Positions 9,094-17,983 of a DNA stretch of 64,000 nucleotides are shown here, in pieces. Source of the DNA: an uncultured Lactobacillus sp. (GTDB lineage Bacteria > Bacillota > Bacilli > Lactobacillales > Lactobacillaceae). The notes beneath the pieces are model-generated. The model did not search any database, was not told the DNA's origin, and worked only from the letters and a program-made list of their open reading frames with translations. The DNA lies in assembly GCA_910589675.1 (NCBI GenBank), contig CAJUTO010000005.1, forward strand, positions 1 to 64,000, in the 5' to 3' direction. A program made the translations under genes and the position numbers. Within the stretch, counting starts at the first letter, position 1. Every line of letters begins with the position of its first letter.

Positions 9094-9120
9094 CCTCCTT
9101 ATTCAGTTTCAATTATACCA
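9094..9120 (-). promoter_or_regulatory. extended -10 promoter and strong ribosome site of the second choline-binding gene
   Basis: On the minus strand TGGTATAAT (9112-9120) is an extended -10 element without a clear -35. AGGAGG (9094-9099) follows. The ribosome site decides the true start at 9085 and shows that the present out-of-frame start was once the real one. Confidence 0.6.
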
Positions 9121-9186
9121 AAAAATATAATAATTAGTTAAAAACCATATAAATAATATAATCTAAAATTAGAAATTATTATAAGC

Positions 9187-9237
9187 AAAAAGCAATCAAG
9201 CTAAAACACCTTCATGTCAAAGTTTGATTGCTTTTTT
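9187..9237 (-). terminator. terminator after licD, end of the eps operon
   Basis: AAGCAATCAA pairs with TTGATTGCTT around a 20-base loop, with T-runs on both strands. It lies 65 bases beyond the licD stop and closes the long eps transcript. Confidence 0.75.
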
Positions 9238-9301
9238 ATTTTTCATCTTTATAAATTAAAGATAATATATAACCACTAAAAAATATTCAAGTTCTATAGT
9301 T

Positions 9302-10132
9302 TTATAATTTGAGTTCCTCTAGGTCATGCCTAGTTTTTTGCTCTTCCTTAGGAGGTAACTGAAGGTAATCTCCATACAATTTTGTAAGCATCTCATCAAA
9401 GTTATCTGAAATTTGAAAATGATCTTCTTCAAATTTAGTAAGATGGAAATTCTTGAAAGAAGTAGTAGAATAAGTTTCCTTTTTTCCATCACTTCCTAAA
9501 CTATTTAAATTTCTTACAAATTTAGTAGCGCCTTCTAAAGTTATACTTTCATTAGCAATGTACTCACATTTATCATACAGCTTATTTAAATCAGCTCCGG
9601 AATAAAGTTTTTGCAAAATTTTAACTACTTTCTTTTTTTTGCCCTTTCTTGCCTCCAAATTGACATATTTTGCCATTAATCCCAATCTATAAAATCTATA
9701 ACGAAAATATTGCCAATTACTTTTAAAAGTATTATCCGAAATAGCATCAATTGGAAAAATATCAATAAAAACACCGTGATTTATATTGTGATTAGATAGA
9801 AAAGTTTCCTTAAAAATTGTCCCATTCAATCTAATTTTATCAAATAAATAATAATAATCTGGATCAGTATGATGCGATTGATAAAACATATTATTCGGAA
9901 GTTCCTTAGGAGCTATCCTTCTAAGTTTATTAAAATCCTTTCTCAATATGTACACATCAATATCATCATCCCACGGAATGAAACCTTTATGTCTTACTGC
10001 ACCTATCATAGTTCCCGCAGCTACAGTATATTTTAGATTATGTGCTTTGCACAATTTATCAAACTGTTCTAAAATAACAATTTCATAATCTTGAACTTTT
10101 TTTCTTTCTTCCTCTGTTAAAAAATGTTTCAT
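9302..10132 (-). CDS. licD: LicD-family phosphocholine transferase
   Basis: This 276-residue protein carries the LicD/fukutin-type nucleotidyltransferase signature GTMIGAVRHKGFIPWDDDID (residues 40-59), with the metal-binding DDD-D cluster. LicD enzymes move phosphocholine from CDP-choline onto sugars of teichoic acid, LPS or polysaccharide. It is the last gene of the eps operon, 20 bases after the flippase, with AAGGATAGG before the ATG. The genes for choline import, kinase and cytidylyltransferase lie 2 kb further on. Position in the eps operon suggests that the acceptor is the exopolysaccharide repeat unit, though lipoteichoic or wall teichoic acid is possible. Relatives that transfer glycerol- or ribitol-phosphate exist, so substrate is inferred from the neighbours. 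Confidence 0.85.
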   Translation of the reverse strand: MKHFLTEEERKKVQDYEIVILEQFDKLCKAHNLKYTVAAGTMIGAVRHKGFIPWDDDIDVYILRKDFNKLRRIAPKELPNNMFYQSHHTDPDYYYLFDKIRLNGTIFKETFLSNHNINHGVFIDIFPIDAISDNTFKSNWQYFRYRFYRLGLMAKYVNLEARKGKKKKVVKILQKLYSGADLNKLYDKCEYIANESITLEGATKFVRNLNSLGSDGKKETYSTTSFKNFHLTKFEEDHFQISDNFDEMLTKLYGDYLQLPPKEEQKTRHDLEELKL

Positions 10133-10152
10133 TTTACCTATCCTTGATTTTA

Positions 10153-11658
10153 TTAGCGAACTTTATTAAATTTTTCCTTAATCAATTCCAAGCCAGGACT
10201 ATTAAAGTAAAACATTAACACTAATACTACTGTCATGCTTCCTATAATAACAACTTTAATTAAAAATTGAAGCCAATTAGTTGGATAATATCGATTAGCA
10301 GATAGAAATTCTGCCAGCATTAATCCAAGAGTAAAGATCAAACTCTTAATAATTCCTCTAAAATAGACCCAGCTAGATATTCCAAAGTATTCTTTAAATA
10401 ATAATACAGGTTCAAACCAAAAATATGTAGTTAATCGAGCAATAGCAGAAGCAAATAAAATTCCTGCTAATCCCATGGCTTTTCCCATTACAATTGATAA
10501 TACTAAATTTATAATTGCTGTTAAAACCATCACATATTTAGTTTGTTGATATAATCCGGTTGCCTCCCTGTAAACCCAAATTGGTAGAAGAATAATTCCT
10601 AAATAGAAATTAATTATGATAGCAATTAAAACTTCATTACTTAAAATATATTTATTTCCTAGCCAGAGCCTAATGAAGTCCTGAATTAAAAATGTAAAAC
10701 CACATACACAAATTGTAGATAATATAACACTCATTGACTGCATCATTTGAAATACTTTAAAACGTCTCTCAGCATTTTCTTTAACAACAAGATTTCCCAA
10801 ACTAGCAGTTAGTGAATAAAAAACTGTATTAATTAAGTTTGTTGCCCTTGTAATAATCAATGAATAGTTCGAATAAATACCGACTACACTCGTTCCAATC
10901 AACACAGAAATTAAAGTATTATCTGTAGCATTTAATAAAACTCCAGAAATTTTATATAAAAATACTGAATATAAATTTTTAAAAATTTCCTTTACATCTT
11001 TAAAAGGTAATTCAATTTTTTTCTTAATAAATGGATACTCTTTTTCTGCTACATATGAGCAATAAAAGTTCTGCATATATGTAAATGCAACTTGGACACA
11101 TAAGTACACAGTATAATTATGTGTTAGCCACAAAAAAATAGTCATAAAAGTGGTCTGTAAAACACTAAAAATACTTCTATATTTGTTTAATTTATATTCT
11201 TTTTGATCGGCCGTTAGTATGGAAGTCTTATACACCACCAAATAAGACGCAACAGTGTTAGCTAAAAAAAGCAAATAATACAATGTAATATGAGGAATTG
11301 GTTTATTTAAATGTATTAGATACTTTAAAAATGGGACAAGAGCTACCCCAATAAGAGTTACAGCTAAGGCAATAATTCTATAAACCTTTTTATATAAATT
11401 TATAAGCCCAGCTAAACGATCGTAATCATGTTTAGCTAAAGGATCATACATACTATAAGTTAAAGCAACTCCAAAACCTAAATCCGCCAAAGAAAGCATT
11501 GATAAAATATCACTAAATAAGCCTGAAATACCTAAATAGTTAACACCTAATATCCATATAAAAACAGTTCGATTGACAAAACTTAGTATTAGTGTAACTA
11601 ATTGAAAAGCTAAACTAAAGATTATATTTTTTATTGAATTAGTTGTTCTTGACGCCAT
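10153..11658 (-). CDS. Wzx-type polysaccharide flippase
   Basis: This 501-residue integral membrane protein has about 12-14 hydrophobic segments and an N-terminal run SIKNIIFSLAFQLVTLILSFVN typical of the MATE/MOP Wzx group. Such proteins flip the undecaprenyl-linked repeat unit across the membrane. It abuts the pyruvyltransferase fusion (its start directly follows that stop) and precedes licD. Wzx proteins diverge fast and have no catalytic motif, so the call rests on topology, the family-like N-terminus and its place in an eps operon with a Wzy-like polymerase. Confidence 0.85.
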   Translation of the reverse strand: MASRTTNSIKNIIFSLAFQLVTLILSFVNRTVFIWILGVNYLGISGLFSDILSMLSLADLGFGVALTYSMYDPLAKHDYDRLAGLINLYKKVYRIIALAVTLIGVALVPFLKYLIHLNKPIPHITLYYLLFLANTVASYLVVYKTSILTADQKEYKLNKYRSIFSVLQTTFMTIFLWLTHNYTVYLCVQVAFTYMQNFYCSYVAEKEYPFIKKKIELPFKDVKEIFKNLYSVFLYKISGVLLNATDNTLISVLIGTSVVGIYSNYSLIITRATNLINTVFYSLTASLGNLVVKENAERRFKVFQMMQSMSVILSTICVCGFTFLIQDFIRLWLGNKYILSNEVLIAIIINFYLGIILLPIWVYREATGLYQQTKYVMVLTAIINLVLSIVMGKAMGLAGILFASAIARLTTYFWFEPVLLFKEYFGISSWVYFRGIIKSLIFTLGLMLAEFLSANRYYPTNWLQFLIKVVIIGSMTVVLVLMFYFNSPGLELIKEKFNKVR

Positions 11659-13686
11659 TTAATCCCTTTTTCTAATAATTTTAGCCATATCATTAAAACT
11701 GTTTTCTAAATTAATTTTGCCATCATCAGATAATGTTTTTATCTTTTGAATTTCTTTATCAAAATCATTAATATTATCTACTAATAGAATATTGTCTCTC
11801 TCTTTAATCCAATTATATACACCCAATATCTTTGGGCTTTTACTCTTCAGTACAATACAAGGTGTATGAGTAAGATATGCAAATAACATTCCATGTAATC
11901 GATCTGTTACTACTAATTCGGAATGTTGGATTCTTTGTAATTGTTTCCCAACACTATTTTTAGCTGCTTGAATAGATGCAAAATCATGATAAACATGCAT
12001 ATCTGATTCTGAAATAGTATCATAGTTATTTTCTAAGGCAGTAAAAACTTTATCCTTTTCTTCCCACGTTAATGTTTGTTCACTATCATTTCTAAGTAAA
12101 ATAAGCGCACCTTTACGATTAATTTTATCTTCATGATTATTGAAATCCTTATATTTCAGTTTTAAAACCATATCTGGAACTAATCGTACATTTACGCCCG
12201 GCATCTGTTCTTCTAATAACTTATAAGATGCCTCATCTCTTACAAAAACAGTTAAATTTTTACAATCCTTATAAATTTTATAAGTCTTTTGTAGCCATAA
12301 ATTTCCTTGTTGTGAGTTTTCATAATAGAAAGTTTGTGGAAAAATTACTAGTTTTTTATCCTTTAGATTATTAAGTGCTTTTTCTTGAGCAATATGGATA
12401 CCTGGATAAAGAGTTCCTATATTTCCTCCAGCTTGAAGTCCTACAATATCCTTTTTCGTTATATACTTTTTGATTTTATCGACCATATATAATTGACGTT
12501 GAGGGATGCATATAGTGGTATATTCTGGAAAATATTGTTTAATAAATTCAAACTCCCCAAACATCAACGCTTGGTCGCCTAAGTTTCCATATTCAGGGGT
12601 TCCAATGATATAAAACTTGGGCTTTTTATCCTGAACTATTTTTTTTAAAACATCTTTTTTATCTAAATTATTTTTTCTTACATTTTTTATCGGACGATAT
12701 ACTTTTTTAAGAGAATCAGTAACATCATATAAGGGAGATATCTTATCTGATAATTTTAGGAAGGAATAAACCATTTTATTTTTCTTTCCTGGCAAATTTT
12801 TATAGGTAGAAATTGGTTCGGTTATAATGGCTTCCCTCATCTTTTTTATGAGTGGGATGAATTCTTTTTTATTACCTCTAATGAGTTCTCTTAAAATTCC
12901 TATTTCTTTAATTACTTGATAATCTAATACTTTTTCTTTTAATTTTGGTTCAAGAAAAATGATTCTTTTTTTAGCATAGTTTAAAGCTAAGAGTTGATCT
13001 GTATAATTGGATACTGACTTATTTTGTATAATCCCTTCATCATTTTGTCGATAAAAATATTCTATTTTATTGGTGCAAACAACTTTATCACAGTTTTCTA
13101 AAAGATCAGGCATTGCATAAATATCTTCAAAATTTTTTCCCTTTGGAAACACATTATTTGGAACTAAATTACGCCTATACATCTTTCGCCATACATGATT
13201 TGTAAGAGTGGTATCTTCAATAAGACGATTGAATGTTTCTCCCCTATCTAATACCAAATAGTCTTTCTCAAACAAACTATTTGCTTCTATTCTTCCATCT
13301 GGAAAAACATTTGCAAATTGACAAATACCCATATCCGCATTTTCTTTATCCATGATCTTAACTAGATCGGAAACCATGTTTAATGAAATCCAGTCATCTG
13401 AATCGACAAAAAGTAAGTATTTCCCAGTAGCCTTGGTTAAGCCTTCATTACGAGCATCTGATAGTCCACCATTTGATTTGTGTATTACCTTTATTCTAGA
13501 ATCTTTTCTTCCCCATGAATCGCAAATCTTAGGACATTCATCTGGGGACCCATCATCCACTAGTATAATTTCTAAATTTTTATAAGTTTGATGAACGATA
13601 GTGTTTATACATTGATTCAAATATTTTTCAACCTTATAAACAGGCACAATTACACTTACTAATGCATTATTATTCATAAAATTCAT
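11659..13686 (-). CDS. bifunctional GT2 glycosyltransferase / polysaccharide pyruvyl transferase
   Basis: This 675-residue protein has two parts. Residues 8-about 330 are a GT-A glycosyltransferase of family 2 (SVIVPVYKVEKYL, VDDGS at 43-47, DSDD at 95-98). From about 350 a polysaccharide pyruvyl-transferase domain (CsaB/WcaK type) follows, with GNLGDQALMFGE, QAGGN, a VRDEAS motif and TDRLHGM near the end. One polypeptide would add a sugar and place a pyruvate ketal, giving the polymer negative charge. Its start overlaps the polymerase gene by 17 bases; a second ATG nine bases on (13677) is an equally possible start. Fusion of the two activities is uncommon and implies they act on the same or adjacent residues. 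Confidence 0.85.
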   Translation of the reverse strand: MNFMNNNALVSVIVPVYKVEKYLNQCINTIVHQTYKNLEIILVDDGSPDECPKICDSWGRKDSRIKVIHKSNGGLSDARNEGLTKATGKYLLFVDSDDWISLNMVSDLVKIMDKENADMGICQFANVFPDGRIEANSLFEKDYLVLDRGETFNRLIEDTTLTNHVWRKMYRRNLVPNNVFPKGKNFEDIYAMPDLLENCDKVVCTNKIEYFYRQNDEGIIQNKSVSNYTDQLLALNYAKKRIIFLEPKLKEKVLDYQVIKEIGILRELIRGNKKEFIPLIKKMREAIITEPISTYKNLPGKKNKMVYSFLKLSDKISPLYDVTDSLKKVYRPIKNVRKNNLDKKDVLKKIVQDKKPKFYIIGTPEYGNLGDQALMFGEFEFIKQYFPEYTTICIPQRQLYMVDKIKKYITKKDIVGLQAGGNIGTLYPGIHIAQEKALNNLKDKKLVIFPQTFYYENSQQGNLWLQKTYKIYKDCKNLTVFVRDEASYKLLEEQMPGVNVRLVPDMVLKLKYKDFNNHEDKINRKGALILLRNDSEQTLTWEEKDKVFTALENNYDTISESDMHVYHDFASIQAAKNSVGKQLQRIQHSELVVTDRLHGMLFAYLTHTPCIVLKSKSPKILGVYNWIKERDNILLVDNINDFDKEIQKIKTLSDDGKINLENSFNDMAKIIRKRD

Positions 13687-14965
13687 TATCCTTTGTCATA
13701 AAATTATTTGAATTACTATTGACTCCAGTCAACCCTATCAATATAAATATAAAATAGTTAATTTCAGAAGGTTTATAAATACTGAAAAATATAGAACTTA
13801 TAAAAATACTAATTAATATAAGATATATTAAAGCATCTAAGTTATCCTGTGTTTTGTTAAAGTTTTTTATACATTTAAAAATAAAATATGCATAAATTAA
13901 CAATCCTATAATCCCATAATCCATTAACAGAACTAAATAATGATTATCAACAGAAATTGTCCAATATGAAATTGGATGTGTCTGAATTAAATGTAAGGCA
14001 AAGTTGTCTCCCCCACCAAACAATTGCAATGGTATTGTATTTAAATACTGAACTAAACTTAACTGTGTTAAACGAGCACCACTAGCGTCATTCATCCCGC
14101 CATTAAAAATGACGCTTATTCTACTGTCAAACACATTCATTACCAAATCATAAAATTGGGGAAATGCAATTGGAAGAACAACACTCAAAACTTCTATTAT
14201 AATGAATATACTTAATATCGTTACTAGAATATGCATGAGTTTATGATTTTTCTTCTTATATTGTTTTATATAAAAGAGACCCAGTACTAAAATCAAACTA
14301 ATCCAATTTGATCTAGTTTGAGTCAAAAACAAATTCACTAGCCCTAATATCCATGCACAAATTTGTATTACCTTATTTTTATACGGAACATATAATAAAC
14401 ATAACAAAAATGCTACAAGTAATACTGAATAAAAATACGGATGATAAAAAATTAAAGTAGTACGATAATCTGCTAAATTTATATCTCCATAAACACTAAA
14501 ATTATTTTTTGCACCTTCAAATGAAATAATACTTTTATAAAACTGATTATGTGTAATATATTCAAAAAGACCCAGTAAAGTAAAAAAGCCAATAAAATCC
14601 CTAAATATTTTGAAAAATACTTCTTTATTACTTGACTGAGTAGTAATGAATAATGCAATCATAGGAATTACAAAGTTAATCATATTAGAAACTATGGGAT
14701 TGGAGGTTGAACCACTAGATGTACCCACAAGTGCATTAAAAATTGTAGTTAAAAGAGTATAAAAAACAAAAATTCCAAAAATATACTCAAGCGAGCTTAG
14801 TCTTATCTTTAAATTTTTTCTTAAAACAATACCTATGAATAAAACCAACAACCAAAAGGAAAGATATTCTGCATTCGAGTGCGTCCTAATTCCAAACCAA
14901 ACAGTTACTAGCCATGTTATAAATAGAAATATCGTACTCCAATAATTCTTTATTTTTACTTCCAT
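13670..14965 (-). CDS. Wzy-like exopolysaccharide polymerase
   Basis: This 431-residue membrane protein has about 10-11 hydrophobic segments and a large extracytoplasmic loop in the middle (around residues 270-330, with DSRISVIFNGG and GGGDNFALH). This is the layout of Wzy/O-antigen polymerase proteins, which join flipped repeat units. It starts directly at the end of the upstream GT2 gene and overlaps the next gene. It is the only protein in the operon with this topology apart from the flippase, which supports the call. Sequence conservation in this family is too low to infer the linkage. Confidence 0.8.
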   Translation of the reverse strand: MEVKIKNYWSTIFLFITWLVTVWFGIRTHSNAEYLSFWLLVLFIGIVLRKNLKIRLSSLEYIFGIFVFYTLLTTIFNALVGTSSGSTSNPIVSNMINFVIPMIALFITTQSSNKEVFFKIFRDFIGFFTLLGLFEYITHNQFYKSIISFEGAKNNFSVYGDINLADYRTTLIFYHPYFYSVLLVAFLLCLLYVPYKNKVIQICAWILGLVNLFLTQTRSNWISLILVLGLFYIKQYKKKNHKLMHILVTILSIFIIIEVLSVVLPIAFPQFYDLVMNVFDSRISVIFNGGMNDASGARLTQLSLVQYLNTIPLQLFGGGDNFALHLIQTHPISYWTISVDNHYLVLLMDYGIIGLLIYAYFIFKCIKNFNKTQDNLDALIYLILISIFISSIFFSIYKPSEINYFIFILIGLTGVNSNSNNFMTKDNEFYE

Positions 14966-15955
14966 TTAATCCCCACTTTGTTTTACCTTTATAAAATTAA
15001 TGAATTTATACATCTTTAATTTTATAAAAATATACTGTACCTTACGTTTTATTGCTGTTTTTTTATCAGGAAACTTAGCTTTTTTGAATAAACTTAAATA
15101 TTCTTCTGAATACTTATCAAAATGTTTTGGTTTATGAGCCTCTATACTATAATTAATAGCTTCTAAATCAGCAACTAAATATGCATTTATAGCTAAATTA
15201 TAATCTAATATATTACTTATTTCTGATTTATCTAGTATAGATTTAGATACTTGTAGACCATCTTCAACTCTTTTTTCCGAATACTTTCCTGATAATCCAT
15301 ATTCGTTATCACAATACCAGTAATATGGGTGGTGATCAACAACAATTTTACATTTAGGGTTTGTAATCAAAATCGTTAAGAGAGCTAAGTAATCTTCTTT
15401 GTAAGAAATTTTTTCATTAAATTGAATATCTTTCCACAAAGAACTTTTAAAAATAAAACCAAAAAGATACGTACTAATATATCCCTCAAGTATTTTTGTA
15501 CTTAATTCACTTGTATTAATAATACTTTTTTTAAAATTATAATCATTAATTTTTTTAGTTATAGTGTTCGAATCTAATGAAGAAATTGAATTGATAGGGA
15601 AGAGTGCAATATCAGCATTTACAGACTTAATTGTAGTAAAATACTTTTCAATAAAATCTTTATCTAATCTATCATCACAATCAACAAAAATAATGTAATC
15701 TCCATTTGCATTTTGTAAGCCCAAATTTCTTGCAGAACTCACACCTTTGTTAATTTGATGATATAGTTTAAATCTTTTATCTTTTGTTTTTTTAATATAG
15801 TTATCAACCATAGAAAAACTATTATCTTCAGATCCATCATCTACTATAATATATTCCACATTAGAAAAAGATTGTTCACTCAGATTAGTTAACAATTCTT
15901 CAATGGTCTTTTCAGCATTATACATCGGAATGATAACACTTATTTTATTCATCAT
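14966..15955 (-). CDS. family 2 glycosyltransferase
   Basis: This 329-residue protein begins with the GT-A core SVIIPMYNAEKTIEELL, has IVDDGS around residue 39 and the metal-binding DCDD around residue 93. It would transfer a sugar from a nucleotide donor to the lipid-linked repeat unit on the cytoplasmic face. Its start (ATGATG) overlaps the end of the upstream gene by 11 bases and its stop abuts the polymerase, indicating tight translational coupling. Donor and acceptor cannot be read from the sequence. Confidence 0.85.
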   Translation of the reverse strand: MMNKISVIIPMYNAEKTIEELLTNLSEQSFSNVEYIIVDDGSEDNSFSMVDNYIKKTKDKRFKLYHQINKGVSSARNLGLQNANGDYIIFVDCDDRLDKDFIEKYFTTIKSVNADIALFPINSISSLDSNTITKKINDYNFKKSIINTSELSTKILEGYISTYLFGFIFKSSLWKDIQFNEKISYKEDYLALLTILITNPKCKIVVDHHPYYWYCDNEYGLSGKYSEKRVEDGLQVSKSILDKSEISNILDYNLAINAYLVADLEAINYSIEAHKPKHFDKYSEEYLSLFKKAKFPDKKTAIKRKVQYIFIKLKMYKFINFIKVKQSGD

Positions 15956-16694
15956 TTTTTCCCTTATTAATCAAATATGAGTAAACTGTCGGTTGTCCAT
16001 CTAAAGTTGATAAATTATATTGTTCATGAAAATTAAGTTTATTAAACAAATTTTCCTCTAAAAATTTATTTACTTCATTTGTCATTGGTGAATTTAACAT
16101 TTTCACTAATCCTAAAATATCTTGCTTATTGTTAAATAACTGTGTATTTACTAACTTATTTAACCAATTTTCTTTTTCGATAGCTATATTTAAAATATTT
16201 TCAATTAACAAATAATTAATTAAATCGTCTTCTTTTTTTATGTAGTTTTCTAATAGATCAAATGCAAAGCTAAAAATCTTTTTACTCCGTTCACTCTGTC
16301 CTCTCCCCAATAAAAAGGGAGACAATTTATTAGTTATGTCTCTCATTTCAGCTTCGTTTCTTACTACAGCAAAAAAGTCCATTAAAAAGACATCATCTGG
16401 TATTGGTTTTGAAACATAAATTGTAGAATCAAGCCATAAAGCTGGAAATTTTTTTAAAATATTTAATCTTATATAGTCAGATTCTAATTGCATAGAAAAT
16501 TCTTGGTTTTTAAATTTTTTCTTGACTACTGGATCGTAATCTACCCATTTGTCTAAATTTTCTCTATCTAATACAACTATTTCATGGCCATTAGAATTTT
16601 TGCGCATACTATCTATACACATTTTTACTAGCTGAGGAGCATTTTTTTCACCTTGAAACCATAATACAAAAATTTTTGATTTTTTATTATTCAT
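15945..16694 (-). CDS. Caps_synth-type glycosyltransferase, probable C-terminal portion
   Basis: The protein from the ATG at 16694 (249 residues) starts MNNKKSKIFVLWFQGEKNAP, the characteristic opening of the capsular polysaccharide synthesis (GT32-like) catalytic region. QLESDYIRLNIL and LWLDSTIYVSKP follow, with the metal-binding Asp in the LD motif. I chose 16694 over the longer ATG at 16721 because GGAG lies upstream of it and the extra residues have no counterpart. Family members usually carry 60-80 more residues before the KIFVLW motif. The small frame upstream (16687-16914) looks like exactly that part in another frame, so this may be one gene broken by an indel near 16690, or a functional coupled pair. 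Confidence 0.7.
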   Translation of the reverse strand: MNNKKSKIFVLWFQGEKNAPQLVKMCIDSMRKNSNGHEIVVLDRENLDKWVDYDPVVKKKFKNQEFSMQLESDYIRLNILKKFPALWLDSTIYVSKPIPDDVFLMDFFAVVRNEAEMRDITNKLSPFLLGRGQSERSKKIFSFAFDLLENYIKKEDDLINYLLIENILNIAIEKENWLNKLVNTQLFNNKQDILGLVKMLNSPMTNEVNKFLEENLFNKLNFHEQYNLSTLDGQPTVYSYLINKGKNDE

Positions 16695-16914
16695 CGAAAT
16701 ATTTCTCCACAATATCTCCATAGTTTTTTAATAAGTAGCTTCTTATGTGACGATCTCGCTTTACAGTAACGTAATGCTCAAATTCAGATGAACTACGATG
16801 ACACATTAAAATTAGAATTTCCAATATAATGTACGATAATCCATATTTTCTAATTCTACGAGGCTGTATTATTAAAAAAAATCGTCTACTAAAATTTGAA
16901 ATTAGTTTTTTCAT
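16687..16914 (-). CDS. 75-residue ORF, probable N-terminal part of a split glycosyltransferase
   Basis: This short frame starts with basic residues (MKKLISNFSRRFF), has one hydrophobic stretch (about 27-38) and ends NYGDIVEKYFDE. Its stop overlaps the ATG of the Caps_synth-type gene by eight bases (the GATGAATAA junction). Caps_synth-family enzymes typically have a comparable N-terminal segment ending in a Tyr/Lys/Asp-rich helix just before the KIWVFW-like motif. Reading straight through with one base added would give ...EKYFDEN-NKKSKIFVLW. I infer a frameshifted single gene; a genuine two-gene arrangement with an ATGAATAA overlap is the alternative. Confidence 0.5.
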   Translation of the reverse strand: MKKLISNFSRRFFLIIQPRRIRKYGLSYIILEILILMCHRSSSEFEHYVTVKRDRHIRSYLLKNYGDIVEKYFDE

Positions 16915-16916
16915 AA

Positions 16917-17981
16917 TTAACGTCCTAGTATTTGATAATATTGCTTTTCAAGTTCTTGGGCACAGGATTCAATATCATATGACTCATAAATATGTAAATT
17001 ATTTCGATCATTTGATGTATAAGATTTAGTAACTATCTCATTGCTCCACTTATTTGCATCTAAAGGGAGAAAGGTCACAGAATCACTTATTTTTGCTGCC
17101 TTTGGTACAAATTCTGATAGTAAACATGGCAAGCCAGCATACTGTGCTTCAATTGCCACCATTCCTAACCCTTCCCATCTAGAAGGTAATACAAATAAAT
17201 CAAACATAGAATAATATTCATTAATTTTATCAGTAGATGGTAAAATTAAAAAATACTTTTCTAAATTACTAGATTCTATCTGTTGTTGTATGATCTCTTT
17301 ATTTTCCCCATCACCAATTAATACTATTTTAAATGGTAGATCTTTCTCTATTAATAGTTTCGCAACTTTTAATAAAAATTCTTGATTTTTTTGTTTCCAA
17401 AAAAGACCAATGTGACCAATAACAAACGTGCTCTCTCGAATACCATACTTATTTCTTAATCTATTGCGTACATTTTTATTATATTTTACATTGGCTACAT
17501 TAATCCCATTTTTTATAACTTGAAAATCATTATTTCCATATAGCTTCTTACCTGCTTCCATACTACTTGCAAAGCGTGCATTCGTATGATGATTAAGATA
17601 ATGAGATAGTAGCTTGCTTAAAAATTTGGCTTGATACTCGGTGTTATGAGTATGCGTTATTATCTTTGCATTTGAATTGGAACATGCTAGAATCTCTAGA
17701 GACATCGTTGCGCTATTTCCATGAATATGGATTACATCATAATTACCAGCTTTTACTATTTTCTTTAAAGATAAAAAATATTTAATCAAGTTCTTTTTTC
17801 TAGGTAAGTCATATAATTTAGTTTTATTCTCTAAAGGCATTGTACGTAAAATTTTATGGTCAAAATTTCTAGCTACTATATCTATATGATGCTCTTTTTT
17901 TAATTCATTATAGTAATTACGTATATGAATCGGTATTCCCGTCAATTTAAAATTTACAGTACAGATTTCTAAAATTTTCAC
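16917..17981 (-). CDS. family 4 glycosyltransferase
   Basis: This 354-residue protein has the two-Rossmann (GT-B) layout: ICTVNFKLTGIPIHIRNYY at the N-terminus, a HIHGN motif around residue 84, then the donor-site stretch FVLPSRWEGLGMVAIEAQYAGLP. Its EX7E-type spacing (Glu in WEG and IEA) is typical of GT4 retaining enzymes. It would add one sugar of the repeat unit. It lies three bases downstream of the Alg13-like gene in the eps operon. Specificity is unknown. Confidence 0.85.
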   Translation of the reverse strand: MKILEICTVNFKLTGIPIHIRNYYNELKKEHHIDIVARNFDHKILRTMPLENKTKLYDLPRKKNLIKYFLSLKKIVKAGNYDVIHIHGNSATMSLEILACSNSNAKIITHTHNTEYQAKFLSKLLSHYLNHHTNARFASSMEAGKKLYGNNDFQVIKNGINVANVKYNKNVRNRLRNKYGIRESTFVIGHIGLFWKQKNQEFLLKVAKLLIEKDLPFKIVLIGDGENKEIIQQQIESSNLEKYFLILPSTDKINEYYSMFDLFVLPSRWEGLGMVAIEAQYAGLPCLLSEFVPKAAKISDSVTFLPLDANKWSNEIVTKSYTSNDRNNLHIYESYDIESCAQELEKQYYQILGR

Positions 17982-17983
17982 TT

